A DNA stretch of 64,000 nt from Psychromonas algarum (GTDB lineage Bacteria > Pseudomonadota > Gammaproteobacteria > Enterobacterales > Psychromonadaceae): positions 124,001 to 188,000 of the forward strand of contig NZ_SNUW01000003.1 in NCBI RefSeq assembly GCF_004376845.1, given 5' to 3'. The first letter of the stretch is position 1, and the number at the start of each line of letters is the position of its first letter. This document shows, in pieces, positions 20,678 to 30,542 of the stretch. The translations under genes were made by a program, and so were the position numbers. A model generated the notes under the pieces. The model was not told where the DNA came from and searched no databases. It saw only the letters and a list, made by a program, of their open reading frames with translations.

Positions 20678-20935
20678 ATGTATCAAAAAACAGTTACTAT
20701 TACTGCACCGAATGGTCTTCACACTCGTCCTGCAGCTCAATTTGTGAAAGAAGCAAAATCATTCACAGCTGACATTTCTGTTGAAGTAGGTGGTAAATCA
20801 GCAAGCGCTAAAAGTCTTTTCAAGTTACAAACATTAGGTTTAACTCAAGGTACTTCCATCAATATCAAAGCTGAAGGTGCTGATGAACAAAAAGCGGTCG
20901 ATACTTTAGTTGAATTAATGGCAACTTTAGTGTGA
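20678..20935 (+). CDS. ptsH: Phosphocarrier protein HPr
   Basis: 85-residue PTS carrier that passes phosphate from enzyme I to the sugar-specific EIIA proteins. His15 in [12 protein letters not shown] is the phosphorylated residue. Ser46 (SAKSLFKLQ) is at the regulatory position, although HPr kinase is not normally found in enteric-type bacteria. Length equals E. coli HPr. It is first in ptsH-ptsI-crr, with a 47-base gap to ptsI. Confidence 0.97.
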   Translation: MYQKTVTITAPNGLHTRPAAQFVKEAKSFTADISVEVGGKSASAKSLFKLQTLGLTQGTSINIKAEGADEQKAVDTLVELMATLV

Positions 20936-20982
20936 TCCAACCATTCTCATTTATGAAAAACCTAATAGCTTAAGGGTAGATT

Positions 20983-22707
20983 ATGATCTCTGGCATTCTA
21001 GCATCTCCTGGTATCACGTTCGCAAAAGCGTTGTTATTACAAGAAGATGAGATTTCAATCAACACCGATAAAGTGCAAGATTCTCAACATGAAATTGAAC
21101 GTTTTCTTGAGGCTCGAACAAAAACATCTGCACAATTAGAAATTGTTAGGAAAAAAGCACTTGAGACATTTGGTGAAGAACAAGAAGCTATCTTTGAGGG
21201 ACATATTATGTTGCTTGAAGATGAAGAGTTCGAAGAAGATATCTGTGACTATATAAAATTAAATCACTGTTCTGCTGACTTCGCAATAAACTATGTTGTT
21301 GAAGAAAACGCAAACATGTTGCAAGAATTAGAAGACCCTTACTTACGTGAGCGCTCTGCTGATTTCCGTGATATCGGTAACCGTTTATTAAAAAATGTAC
21401 TTGGTATCAACATTGTTAGTTTAGATGCAATTACTGAAGAAGTTATTTTAATTGCAGATGATTTAACTCCTTCTGAAACAGCACAAATCAATCTTAAAAA
21501 AGTATTAGGTTTTATTACTAATATTGGTGGTCGCACTTCACATACTTCGATCATGGCTCGTTCATTAGAAATTCCAGCAATTGTTGGTACAAATGATATT
21601 ACAGAGCGTGTTAAAAATGGTGATATTGTTATTCTTGATGCATTGAATAATAAAATAATTATTCAACCTAGTGACTCAGAACTAACCAAAGCTAAAGCAA
21701 TACGCGATCAATTTTTAAATGAAAAAGTAAAACTTGCAGAGTTAAAAGATCTTCCTGCTGTCACATTAGATGGACATCACGTCGAAATTGCTTCAAATAT
21801 TGGCACCGTTAAGGATATTGATGGCGCAAAACGTTATGGCGCAGAAAGTATCGGTTTATATAGAACAGAATTTTTATTTATGGATCGAGATCAACTTCCA
21901 ACTGAAGATGAACAATTTTTAGCATATAAAGAAGTAGTTGAGGCAATGCAAGGACACCCTTGTATTATTCGTACCATGGACATAGGTGGTGATAAGTATT
22001 TACCTTATTTAAATTTACCAGCTGAACTTAATCCTTTTTTGGGATGGCGAGCAATTCGAATCTATTTTGACCGTCCTGAAATAATGAACCCTCAATTACG
22101 TGCATTGCTACGAGCATCTGCTTTTGGCAAAATCCAGATCATGTTTCCAATGATCATTTCTGTTGAGGAAGTGCGCAGACTTAAAGATATATTAACCGTA
22201 TTGAAGCAAGAACTAACAAATGAAGGCATCGCTTTTGATACAAGTATAGAAATTGGTGTTATGATCGAAACACCAGCGGCAGCAACTATTGCACATCATT
22301 TAATTAAAGAAGTCGACTTCTTTAGTATTGGAACAAATGATTTAACGCAATACACTCTTGCTGTTGATCGAGGCAATGAATTAATTTCTGAACTATATAA
22401 TCCATTATCACCTTCTGTATTAACATTAATTAAAACAGTAATTGATGCTTCTCATGCAGCTGGAAAATGGACTGGTATGTGTGGTGAGTTAGCCGGCGAC
22501 GAGCAAGCAACACTTCTACTATTAGGAATGGGGCTAGATGAGTTCTCAATGAGTGCAATGTCTATTCCTATGATTAAAAAAATTATACGTAATACAACTT
22601 TTTCAGAGGCAAAAGCATTAGCAGATAAAGCTCTTTCTTTAGCTACAGCTGCTGAAATCGAAGCATTAGTCAGTAATTTTAATAAAACTAAAGCATTAAC
22701 TAATTAA
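20983..22707 (+). CDS. ptsI: PTS enzyme I (phosphoenolpyruvate-protein phosphotransferase)
   Basis: 574-residue cytosolic enzyme that takes phosphate from PEP onto His187 ([21 protein letters not shown]) and hands it to HPr. The HPr-binding helical domain occupies roughly 20-145. The PEP-binding barrel follows, with [14 protein letters not shown]-like ([11 protein letters not shown]), MDIGGDK, MIETPAA and [27 protein letters not shown] holds the conserved Cys. Length matches E. coli EI. It lies between ptsH and crr. Confidence 0.97.
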   Translation: MISGILASPGITFAKALLLQEDEISINTDKVQDSQHEIERFLEARTKTSAQLEIVRKKALETFGEEQEAIFEGHIMLLEDEEFEEDICDYIKLNHCSADFAINYVVEENANMLQELEDPYLRERSADFRDIGNRLLKNVLGINIVSLDAITEEVILIADDLTPSETAQINLKKVLGFITNIGGRTSHTSIMARSLEIPAIVGTNDITERVKNGDIVILDALNNKIIIQPSDSELTKAKAIRDQFLNEKVKLAELKDLPAVTLDGHHVEIASNIGTVKDIDGAKRYGAESIGLYRTEFLFMDRDQLPTEDEQFLAYKEVVEAMQGHPCIIRTMDIGGDKYLPYLNLPAELNPFLGWRAIRIYFDRPEIMNPQLRALLRASAFGKIQIMFPMIISVEEVRRLKDILTVLKQELTNEGIAFDTSIEIGVMIETPAAATIAHHLIKEVDFFSIGTNDLTQYTLAVDRGNELISELYNPLSPSVLTLIKTVIDASHAAGKWTGMCGELAGDEQATLLLLGMGLDEFSMSAMSIPMIKKIIRNTTFSEAKALADKALSLATAAEIEALVSNFNKTKALTN

Positions 22708-22765
22708 AACTAAGCAGCTGATTAGCTGTTGATTTAACTTATTTTATTACAACTTGGAGTTTAAC

Positions 22766-23275
22766 ATGGGTTTTTTCGATTCATTAAAGAAAGCAGTAAC
22801 TGGTAGTACGCCGACATCAGATACCATTGACATTGTAGCGCCTATTTCAGGTGAAATAGTGGCAATTGAAGATGTGCCAGATGTTGTTTTTGCTGAAAAA
22901 ATCGTCGGTGACGGTATCGCTATCCGTCCAACAGGTAACAAAATGGTTGCCCCATGTGACGGTAAAATAGGTAAAATTTTTGAAACAAATCATGCCTTCT
23001 CATTAGAATCTGACACAGGGATTGAATTATTTGTTCATTTTGGTATTGATACTGTTGAATTAAAAGGTGAAGGTTTTACACGTATTGCTCAAGAAGGCCA
23101 AAAAGTAAAAGCTGGCGAGACTATCATTGAATTTGATTTAGCTTTTTTAACTTCAAAAGCAAAATCAATATTAACGCCTGTTGTTATTTCAAATATGGAT
23201 GAAATTAAAGAGCTACAAAAAATGTCTGGCACTGTTGACGTTGCAGAAGATATTATTCTTAAAATAGTTAAATAA
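22766..23275 (+). CDS. crr: Glucose-specific PTS component EIIA(Glc)
   Basis: 169 residues, identical in length to E. coli EIIA-Glc. It carries phosphate to sugar permeases and regulates adenylate cyclase and non-PTS carriers. His91 in [12 protein letters not shown] is the phosphorylation site and His76 in TNHAFSL is its partner. The start is set at the ATG 22766 (MGFFDSLKK). An upstream in-frame TTG at 22754 is part of the TTGGAGT ribosome-binding site and would be a false extension. It is last in the pts operon, with a long hairpin downstream. Confidence 0.96.
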   Translation: MGFFDSLKKAVTGSTPTSDTIDIVAPISGEIVAIEDVPDVVFAEKIVGDGIAIRPTGNKMVAPCDGKIGKIFETNHAFSLESDTGIELFVHFGIDTVELKGEGFTRIAQEGQKVKAGETIIEFDLAFLTSKAKSILTPVVISNMDEIKELQKMSGTVDVAEDIILKIVK

Positions 23276-23284
23276 TTCATCGCC

Positions 23285-23325
23285 AGTAAATACAAATAGT
23301 CGATTTGCGACTCTTTGTATTTACT
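23285..23325 (+). terminator. Long hairpin after crr (probable terminator)
   Basis: Eighteen-base arms beginning AGTAAATACAAA and ending TTTGTATTTACT pair with one mismatch around a 5-base loop. No strong T-run follows directly, so termination may be inefficient or the hairpin may protect the transcript end. Confidence 0.65.
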
Positions 23326-23408
23326 GACACCTTATCTTAAATTTTTCTTATTGCCCCTTCCTTGTTACAATTCATTATTCTTTTTATTTCAACGTATAAG
23401 CTCCCATA

Positions 23409-23759
23409 ATGCAGACAATAATGTACGGTATCCCAAATTGCGATACGATAAAAAAAGCTAAAAAATGGCTCGATGATAATAATATCCCTTTCTTATTTCA
23501 CGATTACCGTAAAGATGGATTAGACAGTAATTTAATTTCACAGCTATACCAAACATTAAGCTGGGATGAATTATTGAATAAACGTAGCACCAGCTATCGT
23601 GCACTCACCGATCAGCAAAAAGAGTCATTAAATGAAAAATCAGCAAGTTTATTGTTTATAGAATTTCCTACCTTAATCAAACGCCCTCTTGTGATCCACC
23701 AAGGCGTAGCGATAATTGGATTTAATCAAAAAAACTATCAAACCTTTTTTGCCGTATAA
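23409..23759 (+). CDS. yffB: ArsC/Spx-family protein YffB
   Basis: 116-residue thioredoxin-fold protein of the ArsC/Spx superfamily. YGIPNCDTIKKAKKWLDDNNIPFLFHDYRKDG at the N-terminus is the YffB signature; it has a single active-site Cys and not a CxxC. KRPLVIHQG near residue 96 is the conserved cis-Pro segment. It is probably glutathione-linked; its physiological role is poorly known. It is followed 9 bases on by dapE, the same order as in E. coli. Confidence 0.88.
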   Translation: MQTIMYGIPNCDTIKKAKKWLDDNNIPFLFHDYRKDGLDSNLISQLYQTLSWDELLNKRSTSYRALTDQQKESLNEKSASLLFIEFPTLIKRPLVIHQGVAIIGFNQKNYQTFFAV

Positions 23760-23768
23760 GGAAATACC

Positions 23769-24902
23769 ATGAACCACTCACCTGTTGTAACATTATTAGA
23801 AGATTTGATCAGTCGTCGTTCAGTGACACCTGAAGATGCTGGCTGCCAAGATCTTTTAATTGCTCGTTTAGAAAAATTAGGTTTTGTTTGTGAAACCATG
23901 GAATTTGAAGATACATTAAATTTATGGGCAAGACGCGGCACACAAGCGCCTCTATTTTGTTTCGCTGGACATACCGATGTAGTACCAACTGGACCTGAAA
24001 GTAAATGGGATACGCCACCATTCGAACCAACTATTATTGACGGTATGTTATATGGGCGTGGTGCGGCTGATATGAAAAGCGGCATTGCTTGCTTTATGCT
24101 TGGATTAGAAGCATTTATCAATGAACATCCTGATCATAAAGGCTCTATTGCATTACTGATCACAAGTGATGAAGAAGGCCCATTCATAAACGGCACAACA
24201 CGTGTTATTGATGTATTAGAAGAACGCAATGAAAAAATAGATTATTGCATTGTTGGTGAACCTTCAAGCACTACTCATGTCGGTGATGTCATTAAAAATG
24301 GACGTAGAGGCTCATTAACAGCTGATATAATATTTAAAGGAACACAAGGACATGTTGCTTATCCCCATTTAGTGAATAATCCTATCCATTTAGCCACGCC
24401 TATATTAACAGAACTAGCTGACACTGAATGGGATAAGGGTAATCAATATTTTCCTGCAACTAGCTTTCAAATCACTAACTTTAATTCAGGTACCGGAGCA
24501 AGTAACGTAGTACCTGGTGATGCAGTAGTACAATGTAACTTCCGATATTCAACGGAATTAACAGCGGATATGATCACCAATAAAGTAGAAGCAATTATCA
24601 ACAAAGCTAAAGTAGAGCATGAGATAAAATGGACTTATAACGGGCAACCTTTTATTACCGAGCCCGGTTCATTAACTGATGCAGTGACTCAAGCTATTTT
24701 ATCAACTAATGGCATTACGACAGAGCTATCTACTAGTGGTGGTACTTCTGATGCTCGTTTTATCGCACCAACAGGCGCTCAGGTAGTTGAATTAGGACCA
24801 ATCAATGCCACTATTCATAAAGTAAATGAATCAACTAATGTTGCACAATTAGATGAGTTAGTTGATATATTCAAACTTACATTAAAAAATCTATTAGCAT
24901 GA
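23769..24902 (+). CDS. dapE: Succinyl-diaminopimelate desuccinylase
   Basis: 377-residue dinuclear zinc hydrolase of lysine/diaminopimelate synthesis, cleaving N-succinyl-LL-DAP. Metal ligands are seen in [13 protein letters not shown] (His), [10 protein letters not shown] (bridging Asp) and [15 protein letters not shown] (catalytic Glu and ligand Glu). [11 protein letters not shown] and [15 protein letters not shown] complete the family signature. AAGGAAATACC precedes the ATG. The stop overlaps the start of the next gene by four bases (ATGA). Confidence 0.96.
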   Translation: MNHSPVVTLLEDLISRRSVTPEDAGCQDLLIARLEKLGFVCETMEFEDTLNLWARRGTQAPLFCFAGHTDVVPTGPESKWDTPPFEPTIIDGMLYGRGAADMKSGIACFMLGLEAFINEHPDHKGSIALLITSDEEGPFINGTTRVIDVLEERNEKIDYCIVGEPSSTTHVGDVIKNGRRGSLTADIIFKGTQGHVAYPHLVNNPIHLATPILTELADTEWDKGNQYFPATSFQITNFNSGTGASNVVPGDAVVQCNFRYSTELTADMITNKVEAIINKAKVEHEIKWTYNGQPFITEPGSLTDAVTQAILSTNGITTELSTSGGTSDARFIAPTGAQVVELGPINATIHKVNESTNVAQLDELVDIFKLTLKNLLA

Positions 24903-25597
24903 TTTCATCTGTAATAACGCCCAAACAACTTACGGGCCAAGAGCAAACTCATCTAATAGAGTTTGCTCCAAATCGATTGCTTCACAAGCAAGTTGTAAAG
25001 GATTTTACTGCATTACAATTAGCGGCAAAACAACAAGGTTTTACTTTACATATTGCTAGTGCATTTCGAAGCTTTGAGCGTCAATTACAGATTTGGAATA
25101 ATAAATATTCTGGTCGTGTTGCTATTTTAGATAAAAATGAAGTCGCACTCGACTGCAAGCAAACAAACAAAATAACTGAGACAGAAAAGCTATATCAGTT
25201 ATTACATTGGTCTGCTTTACCTGCTACTAGTCGCCACCATTGGGGCACTGATATAGATGTTTATGATCCAACCCTACTACCTCTAGGTCAATCATTACAA
25301 TTACAAAAAAGTGAATATTTAAGCGGTGGATATTTTGCGGAATTAAATGAATGGCTAACAAATAATATGCAAGCTTTTGGTTTTTATCGCCCTTATCAAA
25401 ATTATCAAGGAGGAGTTGCTGAAGAACCTTGGCACATTAGCTACTTTCCAATAGCCGAAAAATGTCTTCCGCTATTAGATGAAACACTGATAGCAGACAC
25501 AATAAACAAAGCGTCTATTCAAGGAAAGTCTTTAATTTTGCAACAGTTACCTATTATCTATAAACAATATATTTGCAATATTAATCAAAGAAAATAG
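24899..25597 (+). CDS. VanY/M15-family D-alanyl-D-alanine carboxypeptidase-like protein
   Basis: 232-residue zinc peptidase of the M15B type. [33 protein letters not shown] (His and Asp zinc ligands) and EPWHISYFP (His ligand) form the VanY active site. No signal peptide or transmembrane helix is visible, which suggests a cytoplasmic role in recycling muropeptides. It overlaps dapE by ATGA and has no separate ribosome-binding site, so translation is likely coupled. This ties it to the DAP/peptidoglycan theme. Confidence 0.8.
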   Translation: MISSVITPKQLTGQEQTHLIEFAPNRLLHKQVVKDFTALQLAAKQQGFTLHIASAFRSFERQLQIWNNKYSGRVAILDKNEVALDCKQTNKITETEKLYQLLHWSALPATSRHHWGTDIDVYDPTLLPLGQSLQLQKSEYLSGGYFAELNEWLTNNMQAFGFYRPYQNYQGGVAEEPWHISYFPIAEKCLPLLDETLIADTINKASIQGKSLILQQLPIIYKQYICNINQRK

Positions 25598-25648
25598 CAG
25601 AATTAATAGAGCTTTATATGTAATAAACCTCTATTAATTATTGATAAT

Positions 25649-26131
25649 TTAGTCTTTAAAGTTATTAAATTGAAAGCCTATTCCTAAATCACAATCTTTC
25701 ACTAAACGCATTGCTTGCTGTAAATCATCACGCTTTTTGCCTGTTACACGTAATTGCTCACCTTGAATGGCAACTTGTACTTTAATTTTGCTATCTTTAA
25801 TTAGTTTTACTAATTTTTTCGCCGTTGGTTGATCAACACCCACTTTAAATTTAACATTCTGAGACCAAAATTTTCCTGATTGATCACATTGTTCAGGATC
25901 CATTGCACGCGTATCCACACCACGTTTAACAAGATTACCACGTAACATATCACGCAAAGCAGAGATTTGCATATCGGCTTCAGCTTCTAGTTTTACTACT
26001 TCTTTATTAAGTGTCACGGTTGCTTTAACACCACGTAAATCATAACGATTACTTATTTCTCGTCGTGTATTGTCTACTGCATTTTTAACTTCTTCTAAGT
26101 CAATTTCTGAAACGATATCAAATGAAGGCAT
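25649..26131 (-). CDS. yajQ: YajQ family nucleotide-binding protein (UPF0234)
   Basis: 160-residue protein with the family start MPSFDIVSEIDLEEVKNAVDNTRREISNRYDLRG split over two ferredoxin-like folds, ending GIGFQFNNFKD. YajQ proteins bind nucleotides or RNA, and some relatives bind cyclic di-GMP; the role here is unproven. It diverges from panE, an adjacency shared with E. coli. Confidence 0.92.
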   Translation of the reverse strand: MPSFDIVSEIDLEEVKNAVDNTRREISNRYDLRGVKATVTLNKEVVKLEAEADMQISALRDMLRGNLVKRGVDTRAMDPEQCDQSGKFWSQNVKFKVGVDQPTAKKLVKLIKDSKIKVQVAIQGEQLRVTGKKRDDLQQAMRLVKDCDLGIGFQFNNFKD

Positions 26132-26268
26132 CTTTATTCCTTAATGAATGGTTTAAATTAATGTGTGCTGAATTTACCAGAAAATGCATTCATCTTCTAT
26201 CATCGAAACAGACTTTGTTACTTGTATCTTATTATACAAATTAGCATAATGAATTTTTAGGAGAAATT

Positions 26269-27198
26269 ATGATTCAAATTATTGGTGCAGGTGCAATCGG
26301 CTGTTTATGGTTAGCAAAATTACAACAATCAAATTTCGCCTGTCATATTGTGACCCGTACTAAACACCAAACAACTGAATTACAATTTACTAACTTACAA
26401 GCAGAAAAAATTCGATTACCTATTTCTCACAGCCATCAGTTATTACATAACACATTAATCGAGCAACAAAGTGTTATTTTAGTTTGTGTAAAAGCACCTA
26501 ATGTATTATCTGCTTTATTAATGCAACGCCCTTATATATCAACCCAGCAACCTATTATATTAATGCACAATGGTTATGGCTGCGCTGATGAAATACTTAA
26601 GCACTTCCCTAACAACCCCATTATTTCTGCAACAACAGCTAATGCGAGCTTATTAAACGCTCCTTTTAATATTACGCAGACAGGTAATGGGGCAAGTTAC
26701 TTTGGTACTTTTAATTGTGAGAATAAAAAATTAGATCTAGCAACTCTAATTAAACCTTTTCAAGCAGTTATGAAAGATGTGCATTGGTGTAATGATATCG
26801 CTGAAAAATGTTGGCTAAAACTAATTATTAATGCAGCCATCAATCCATTAACAGCCATTCATCAAATTAAAAATGGAGCATTACAAGCATCAGAGTTTTC
26901 TTTAACCATCAAAGCAATTATTGAAGAATCACTTGCCATAGCAAAAGCTGAACAATTTAATTTTGAATTATTATCATTACAAAAAAGTATTAATGCAGTG
27001 ATTGAAGCAACGGCCCCAAATTACTCATCAATGAACCGAGATATTTTTTATCGGAGAGAAACTGAAATAGAGTTTATTAATGGTTACCTTATAAAAAAAG
27101 CGCATCAACATAATATTGAGGCGCCTATTTTAACGAACTTATATCAACAAATTAAAGCGTTGGAGTATCGCTCACCAACTGTTGTAAATAATTGCTAA
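26269..27198 (+). CDS. panE: 2-Dehydropantoate 2-reductase
   Basis: 309-residue NADPH-dependent enzyme making pantoate for coenzyme A. The Rossmann GAGAIGCLW is at the N-terminus. NGYG (about residues 101-104) and CWLKLIINAAINPLTAI carry the conserved catalytic Lys and Asn. SSMNRDIFYRRETEIEFINGYL supplies the conserved Ser/Asp/Glu block. AGGAGAAATT precedes the ATG. Its last 47 bases overlap, tail to tail, the end of the LPP20-type lipoprotein gene on the other strand. Confidence 0.93.
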   Translation: MIQIIGAGAIGCLWLAKLQQSNFACHIVTRTKHQTTELQFTNLQAEKIRLPISHSHQLLHNTLIEQQSVILVCVKAPNVLSALLMQRPYISTQQPIILMHNGYGCADEILKHFPNNPIISATTANASLLNAPFNITQTGNGASYFGTFNCENKKLDLATLIKPFQAVMKDVHWCNDIAEKCWLKLIINAAINPLTAIHQIKNGALQASEFSLTIKAIIEESLAIAKAEQFNFELLSLQKSINAVIEATAPNYSSMNRDIFYRRETEIEFINGYLIKKAHQHNIEAPILTNLYQQIKALEYRSPTVVNNC

Positions 27199-28159
27199 TT
27201 TGACTGTTTAATTTATCTTGTAAACGCAAATTTAATAATTCTTTTTGCTTTGCAGAAATTTTAACAGTCCAACGTTTACGGCTAATCACTTTATCATTTT
27301 CACTAATTGTTAATTCATAACTACCACGTAACCAATACCAATTATTAATAAACGCTGGATCAGTGACATCAATTTCTGCAGAAAGTTGTAAGCTTGATTC
27401 ATTAACAACCTTTACTCCTAACTTTGCTAAACCCGCTTGTAATGATTTTTTTTGGCTATCACTGTCCGCTTTTACACTCATTTGTAATGATGCTAATTTA
27501 CGACTAATTAACTGCTCAATTTTGTTACTCGAAATATTATTGGGTACACCACTACCACTAATATATTTCAATTGTAAATCAGCAGTCTTACGTGCAAGCT
27601 GTTGATCTCTTGCCGAACGAAGCGCATTAACAGCTAAAATTGAATTAGGCGCAAAATTAATACTGTAATCAATTAACTCTGCTGTTTTATTATCTAGCTC
27701 AGTAATGGATTGCATTAAATTTTGAGCCGCACTATTTTTTTCTAATACAGCTAGAGCATAATAATCACCAGTAGGACTTAGCCAACTTTCTTTTATTTCT
27801 ACGCCTTGAATCACTTGATCAGTTTCTGTTTCGATACTGCGCTGTAATGTGGTCGAACTTTCTAGCGTCACTCCGACTACACTTTCTTGTTTTACCGCTT
27901 CAGTTAATGTTTTTGTCTCTGCACGTACTTTCACTGAAAAAATTTCCAGTAAATTAGTGACGGCACTTTGTCCTGCTCGAGTACGATTTGAGGCTTGTCC
28001 TACAGCAGTTAAATAATCATTACTTGGGTATTTTCCTTGTGCATTATCAATCCAATCAGGACGCTCTGCCAACGCTTTCTCTTCAGGTGTTGGAGCTGCA
28101 CAAGCCGTTATCAATAATAACGAAATGAACATACATAATGTAAGCTTTACTTGCTTCAT
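27152..28159 (-). CDS. LPP20-family lipoprotein
   Basis: 335 residues with a lipoprotein signal ending in LLITAC (Cys20), predicting anchoring in a membrane after diacylglyceryl transfer. The LPP20-like domain starts at ERPDWIDNAQGKYPSNDYLTAVGQASNRTRAGQSAV. The rest is charged and helical. It is last of the chain lpoB, COG3014-like, LPP20-like. Function is unknown; LpoB linkage suggests an envelope role. It overlaps panE by 47 bases. Confidence 0.78.
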   Translation of the reverse strand: MKQVKLTLCMFISLLLITACAAPTPEEKALAERPDWIDNAQGKYPSNDYLTAVGQASNRTRAGQSAVTNLLEIFSVKVRAETKTLTEAVKQESVVGVTLESSTTLQRSIETETDQVIQGVEIKESWLSPTGDYYALAVLEKNSAAQNLMQSITELDNKTAELIDYSINFAPNSILAVNALRSARDQQLARKTADLQLKYISGSGVPNNISSNKIEQLISRKLASLQMSVKADSDSQKKSLQAGLAKLGVKVVNESSLQLSAEIDVTDPAFINNWYWLRGSYELTISENDKVISRKRWTVKISAKQKELLNLRLQDKLNSQISNYLQQLVSDTPTL

Positions 28160-28180
28160 AAAAATTCCTTATTTAAAGAT

Positions 28181-29425
28181 TTATTGCTGATAATGAAAAA
28201 CTTTATCAGTCAAACTCGTTGTTAAAATAACGTGTTGCGTTCCTTTACTTAAACTAATTTTATGATCAATATCGTTTACACTCGACACAATAACATTATC
28301 TGCATTAGTATCTAAATAACTAAATTGTATGGTAGCAGGCAACATGTTCCAGCTACGTAAATCAGCAATTTCACTTAACACAGTAGCAATATTTAATAAT
28401 GTACCAACCAATGAGCTTTGTTCATGACCTCTTTGCACTAACTCATATTTAGCAATCGCTCGCGTTGTTGTTAGTAATAAAATTGATGGGTATTCTCTAT
28501 CTAAATCTTCTCTTGCTAAGGAGTCAATATTTTCAATTACATCACTACGAACTTGTTGCTGACCATCACTCATTTTAAGGCGTTGTAAACGGTAATCTTG
28601 TTTATCATAAGCAGGCATAGAGATTCTAATTAATTGCCCATGATCATGACTTGGCACCATCACTGTTCGCTCAACTTTATTCGAAACAACGCCATCAAAA
28701 TACAGGCTAAAAACTTGCTTATTAGTCTTAGCACGCTGTACAAGTGATGGGAATTTTTGACTATATTTCGCGTATTGTTGATCATTTCCCATTTTTTTGC
28801 TCATACGTAATAAGCCTAACTTTAGCCCCTCAGGTAAAGTTGCTTTACGTTGCGTTAAAATACTTTCGGCAGATTGATAACTAATAAAAGCATTTGAACG
28901 TTCATCTAATAGCTCATAAATCATAGCAGATAATAGATGTGTGCTTGCTAGTTGACCGTTTAATTGTCTGCCACTAACTAACTTTTTCATGGCAACATCA
29001 GCTTGTAGCATTTCAACGCGTGCCCCCTCAATATCGTTATTAAATAAATAACTTAGAGCAAGCATATTATGTACCATTACTCGATCAGTTGGGTAACCGC
29101 TATATTTTCGAAATGTCTCATTAACAGTGCCAGCAGCGACATTTTCAGTAACTGATATAGCAGCTAATGATTGCATCTCTTTTTCTGCATGTGTTAGTGA
29201 TTTAATAGCAGGATCAAATTGCCCGGTGAGCAACTGCAAATATCCAAGATTCAGATAATATTGTGCAATATCTGTATCACCAGGATCTTTTTCTTGTAAT
29301 GTAGAAAGGATTTTTTCAGGTTTTTGTTGTTGTAACTGATCAGCTAATTCATTGTTGTGATATTGCTGCAAAGAACAGCCCGTAGACAACAACACAAATA
29401 AAGTAATAATAAGTATTTTATGCAT
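28181..29425 (-). CDS. COG3014-like lipoprotein with TPR-like repeats
   Basis: 414 residues with a lipobox LLSTGC (Cys17). Helical repeats in about residues 30-200 (YLNLGYLQLLTGQFDPAIKSLTHAEKEM; MLALSYLFNNDIEGARVEMLQA) look like tetratricopeptide repeats. The C-terminal half holds a beta-rich region with VERTVMVPSHDHG. It is 21 bases before the LPP20-like gene and follows lpoB after a hairpin. Such trios of lpoB, COG3014 and LPP20 genes occur in vibrios. Role unknown, probably envelope. Confidence 0.75.
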   Translation of the reverse strand: MHKILIITLFVLLSTGCSLQQYHNNELADQLQQQKPEKILSTLQEKDPGDTDIAQYYLNLGYLQLLTGQFDPAIKSLTHAEKEMQSLAAISVTENVAAGTVNETFRKYSGYPTDRVMVHNMLALSYLFNNDIEGARVEMLQADVAMKKLVSGRQLNGQLASTHLLSAMIYELLDERSNAFISYQSAESILTQRKATLPEGLKLGLLRMSKKMGNDQQYAKYSQKFPSLVQRAKTNKQVFSLYFDGVVSNKVERTVMVPSHDHGQLIRISMPAYDKQDYRLQRLKMSDGQQQVRSDVIENIDSLAREDLDREYPSILLLTTTRAIAKYELVQRGHEQSSLVGTLLNIATVLSEIADLRSWNMLPATIQFSYLDTNADNVIVSSVNDIDHKISLSKGTQHVILTTSLTDKVFHYQQ

Positions 29426-29445
29426 GGTTTTCCCACTTTGAAATT

Positions 29446-29472
29446 AAAATAGGCTCAAAATTGAGCCTATTT
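29446..29472 (-). terminator. Hairpin between lpoB and the COG3014-like gene
   Basis: Perfect 12-base arms AAATAGGCTCAA and TTGAGCCTATTT with a very short loop, followed on the minus strand by TTTTAATTTC. It could end part of the yejK-hinT-lpoB transcripts or separate expression of lpoB from the two lipoproteins downstream. Confidence 0.7.
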
Positions 29473-29490
29473 AAAGGGTTCGTTGGGTGC

Positions 29491-30090
29491 TTACTCGCGA
29501 AGTTTACTATTTTTAACCAGTTTTTTGATTTTCTTCTCACCAACCCATACTTTACGATTATCTTTGATACTAATTAACTCTAAGTTAACTTGGTAGAAAC
29601 GTACTTGAGTTGTACCATCCACATCAATAATAGTATTGATTTGACCTTGCATCATGTAGTCAGCGCCATATTCTTGGCCCATTTCTTTACGCGTTGCTTC
29701 AGTTGCATTTAAATCTTGATCAGCACGTTCATCACGGATCTCTTGACGAGCACCAGAACTTGCAACAAATTGTACTTCACCAGAGTTAATTAACTCACGT
29801 TCAATATTGGCAATAAATGCATTGGTATTAATATGTTCATGGCTTAAGTTTTTAATACGACCAACAATAACTGCAGGATCTTTACCTTGTGTTTTTACAA
29901 ATTTAGTTATCCATGCACGTGATAATGCATCATCAACCATTTCTCGCGCAACAAGTTGAGAATCGGTGTCATTCCATGCCCCGCTTAAATCGATTTGCTG
30001 TTGTGCATCTAAGCGCTCAACCGATGTAGAACAACCCGACAAGACCAACGTCGCTGCAACTACTAACCAAAATTTAGATTTTATTTTCAT
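29491..30090 (-). CDS. lpoB: Penicillin-binding protein activator LpoB
   Basis: Outer-membrane lipoprotein that activates the bifunctional peptidoglycan synthase PBP1b. The start is placed at ATG 30090 (MKIKSKFWLVV), with GGAG nearby; an upstream in-frame extension would bury the signal peptide. The lipobox is VLSGC. LSGAWNDTDSQLVAREMVDDALSRAWITKF, VGRIKNLSHEHINTNAFIANIERELINSGEV and YGADYMMQGQINTI match LpoB/YcfM. The mature part is about 180 residues. hinT lies upstream, as in E. coli. Confidence 0.88.
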   Translation of the reverse strand: MKIKSKFWLVVAATLVLSGCSTSVERLDAQQQIDLSGAWNDTDSQLVAREMVDDALSRAWITKFVKTQGKDPAVIVGRIKNLSHEHINTNAFIANIERELINSGEVQFVASSGARQEIRDERADQDLNATEATRKEMGQEYGADYMMQGQINTIIDVDGTTQVRFYQVNLELISIKDNRKVWVGEKKIKKLVKNSKLRE

Positions 30091-30148
30091 TGTAAACTCC
30101 ACTAAAGAATAATTGTGCTGGATTTGATTATCCAACGTTTTTAAAAAT

Positions 30149-30496
30149 TTAACTAATTAATTTCCCTAGATTTTTTCCACCTAACAAATGTAGATGAATA
30201 TGATAGACCTCCTGTCCACCATCATTATTACAATTCATAATCAAGCGATAACCTGACTCAGCAATACCTTCCTGTTTTGCAAGGTTTTTAGCAACTGTCA
30301 TCATTTTACCAATTAATAATTCGTCTTCAATTTCAATATCATTTGCCGTTGGGATCAGTTTGTTAGGAATAATTAATATATGCACAGGCGCTTGGGGAGA
30401 AATATCTCGAAATGCAGTCACATAATGATCTTGATATAAAGTATCTGATGGGATCTCTTTATCAATAATTTTTCTAAAAATAGTTTCTTCTGCCAT
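30149..30496 (-). CDS. hinT: HIT-family purine nucleoside phosphoramidase HinT
   Basis: 115-residue histidine-triad hydrolase of AMP-lysine-type phosphoramidates. [20 protein letters not shown] and the triad HIHLHLLGG are diagnostic. The ATG at 30496 (MAEETIF) behind AGAGGC is chosen; a longer reading to 30586 would overlap the preceding gene and add 30 non-family residues. It lies between the PTPS-like gene and lpoB. Confidence 0.93.
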   Translation of the reverse strand: MAEETIFRKIIDKEIPSDTLYQDHYVTAFRDISPQAPVHILIIPNKLIPTANDIEIEDELLIGKMMTVAKNLAKQEGIAESGYRLIMNCNNDGGQEVYHIHLHLLGGKNLGKLIS

Positions 30497-30542
30497 ATGA
30501 GCCTCTTTAAAATAATTCAAATAAGTAATTAAACAGCTAAAA

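Noticed and set aside
20584-20772. 62-codon ORF before and across ptsH
   Set aside because: It overlaps ptsH in another frame, is low in complexity and lacks family resemblance.
22754-22765. Upstream TTG extension of crr (MEFN)
   Set aside because: The TTG is part of the TTGGAGT ribosome-binding site; the ATG at 22766 gives exactly the 169-residue family length.
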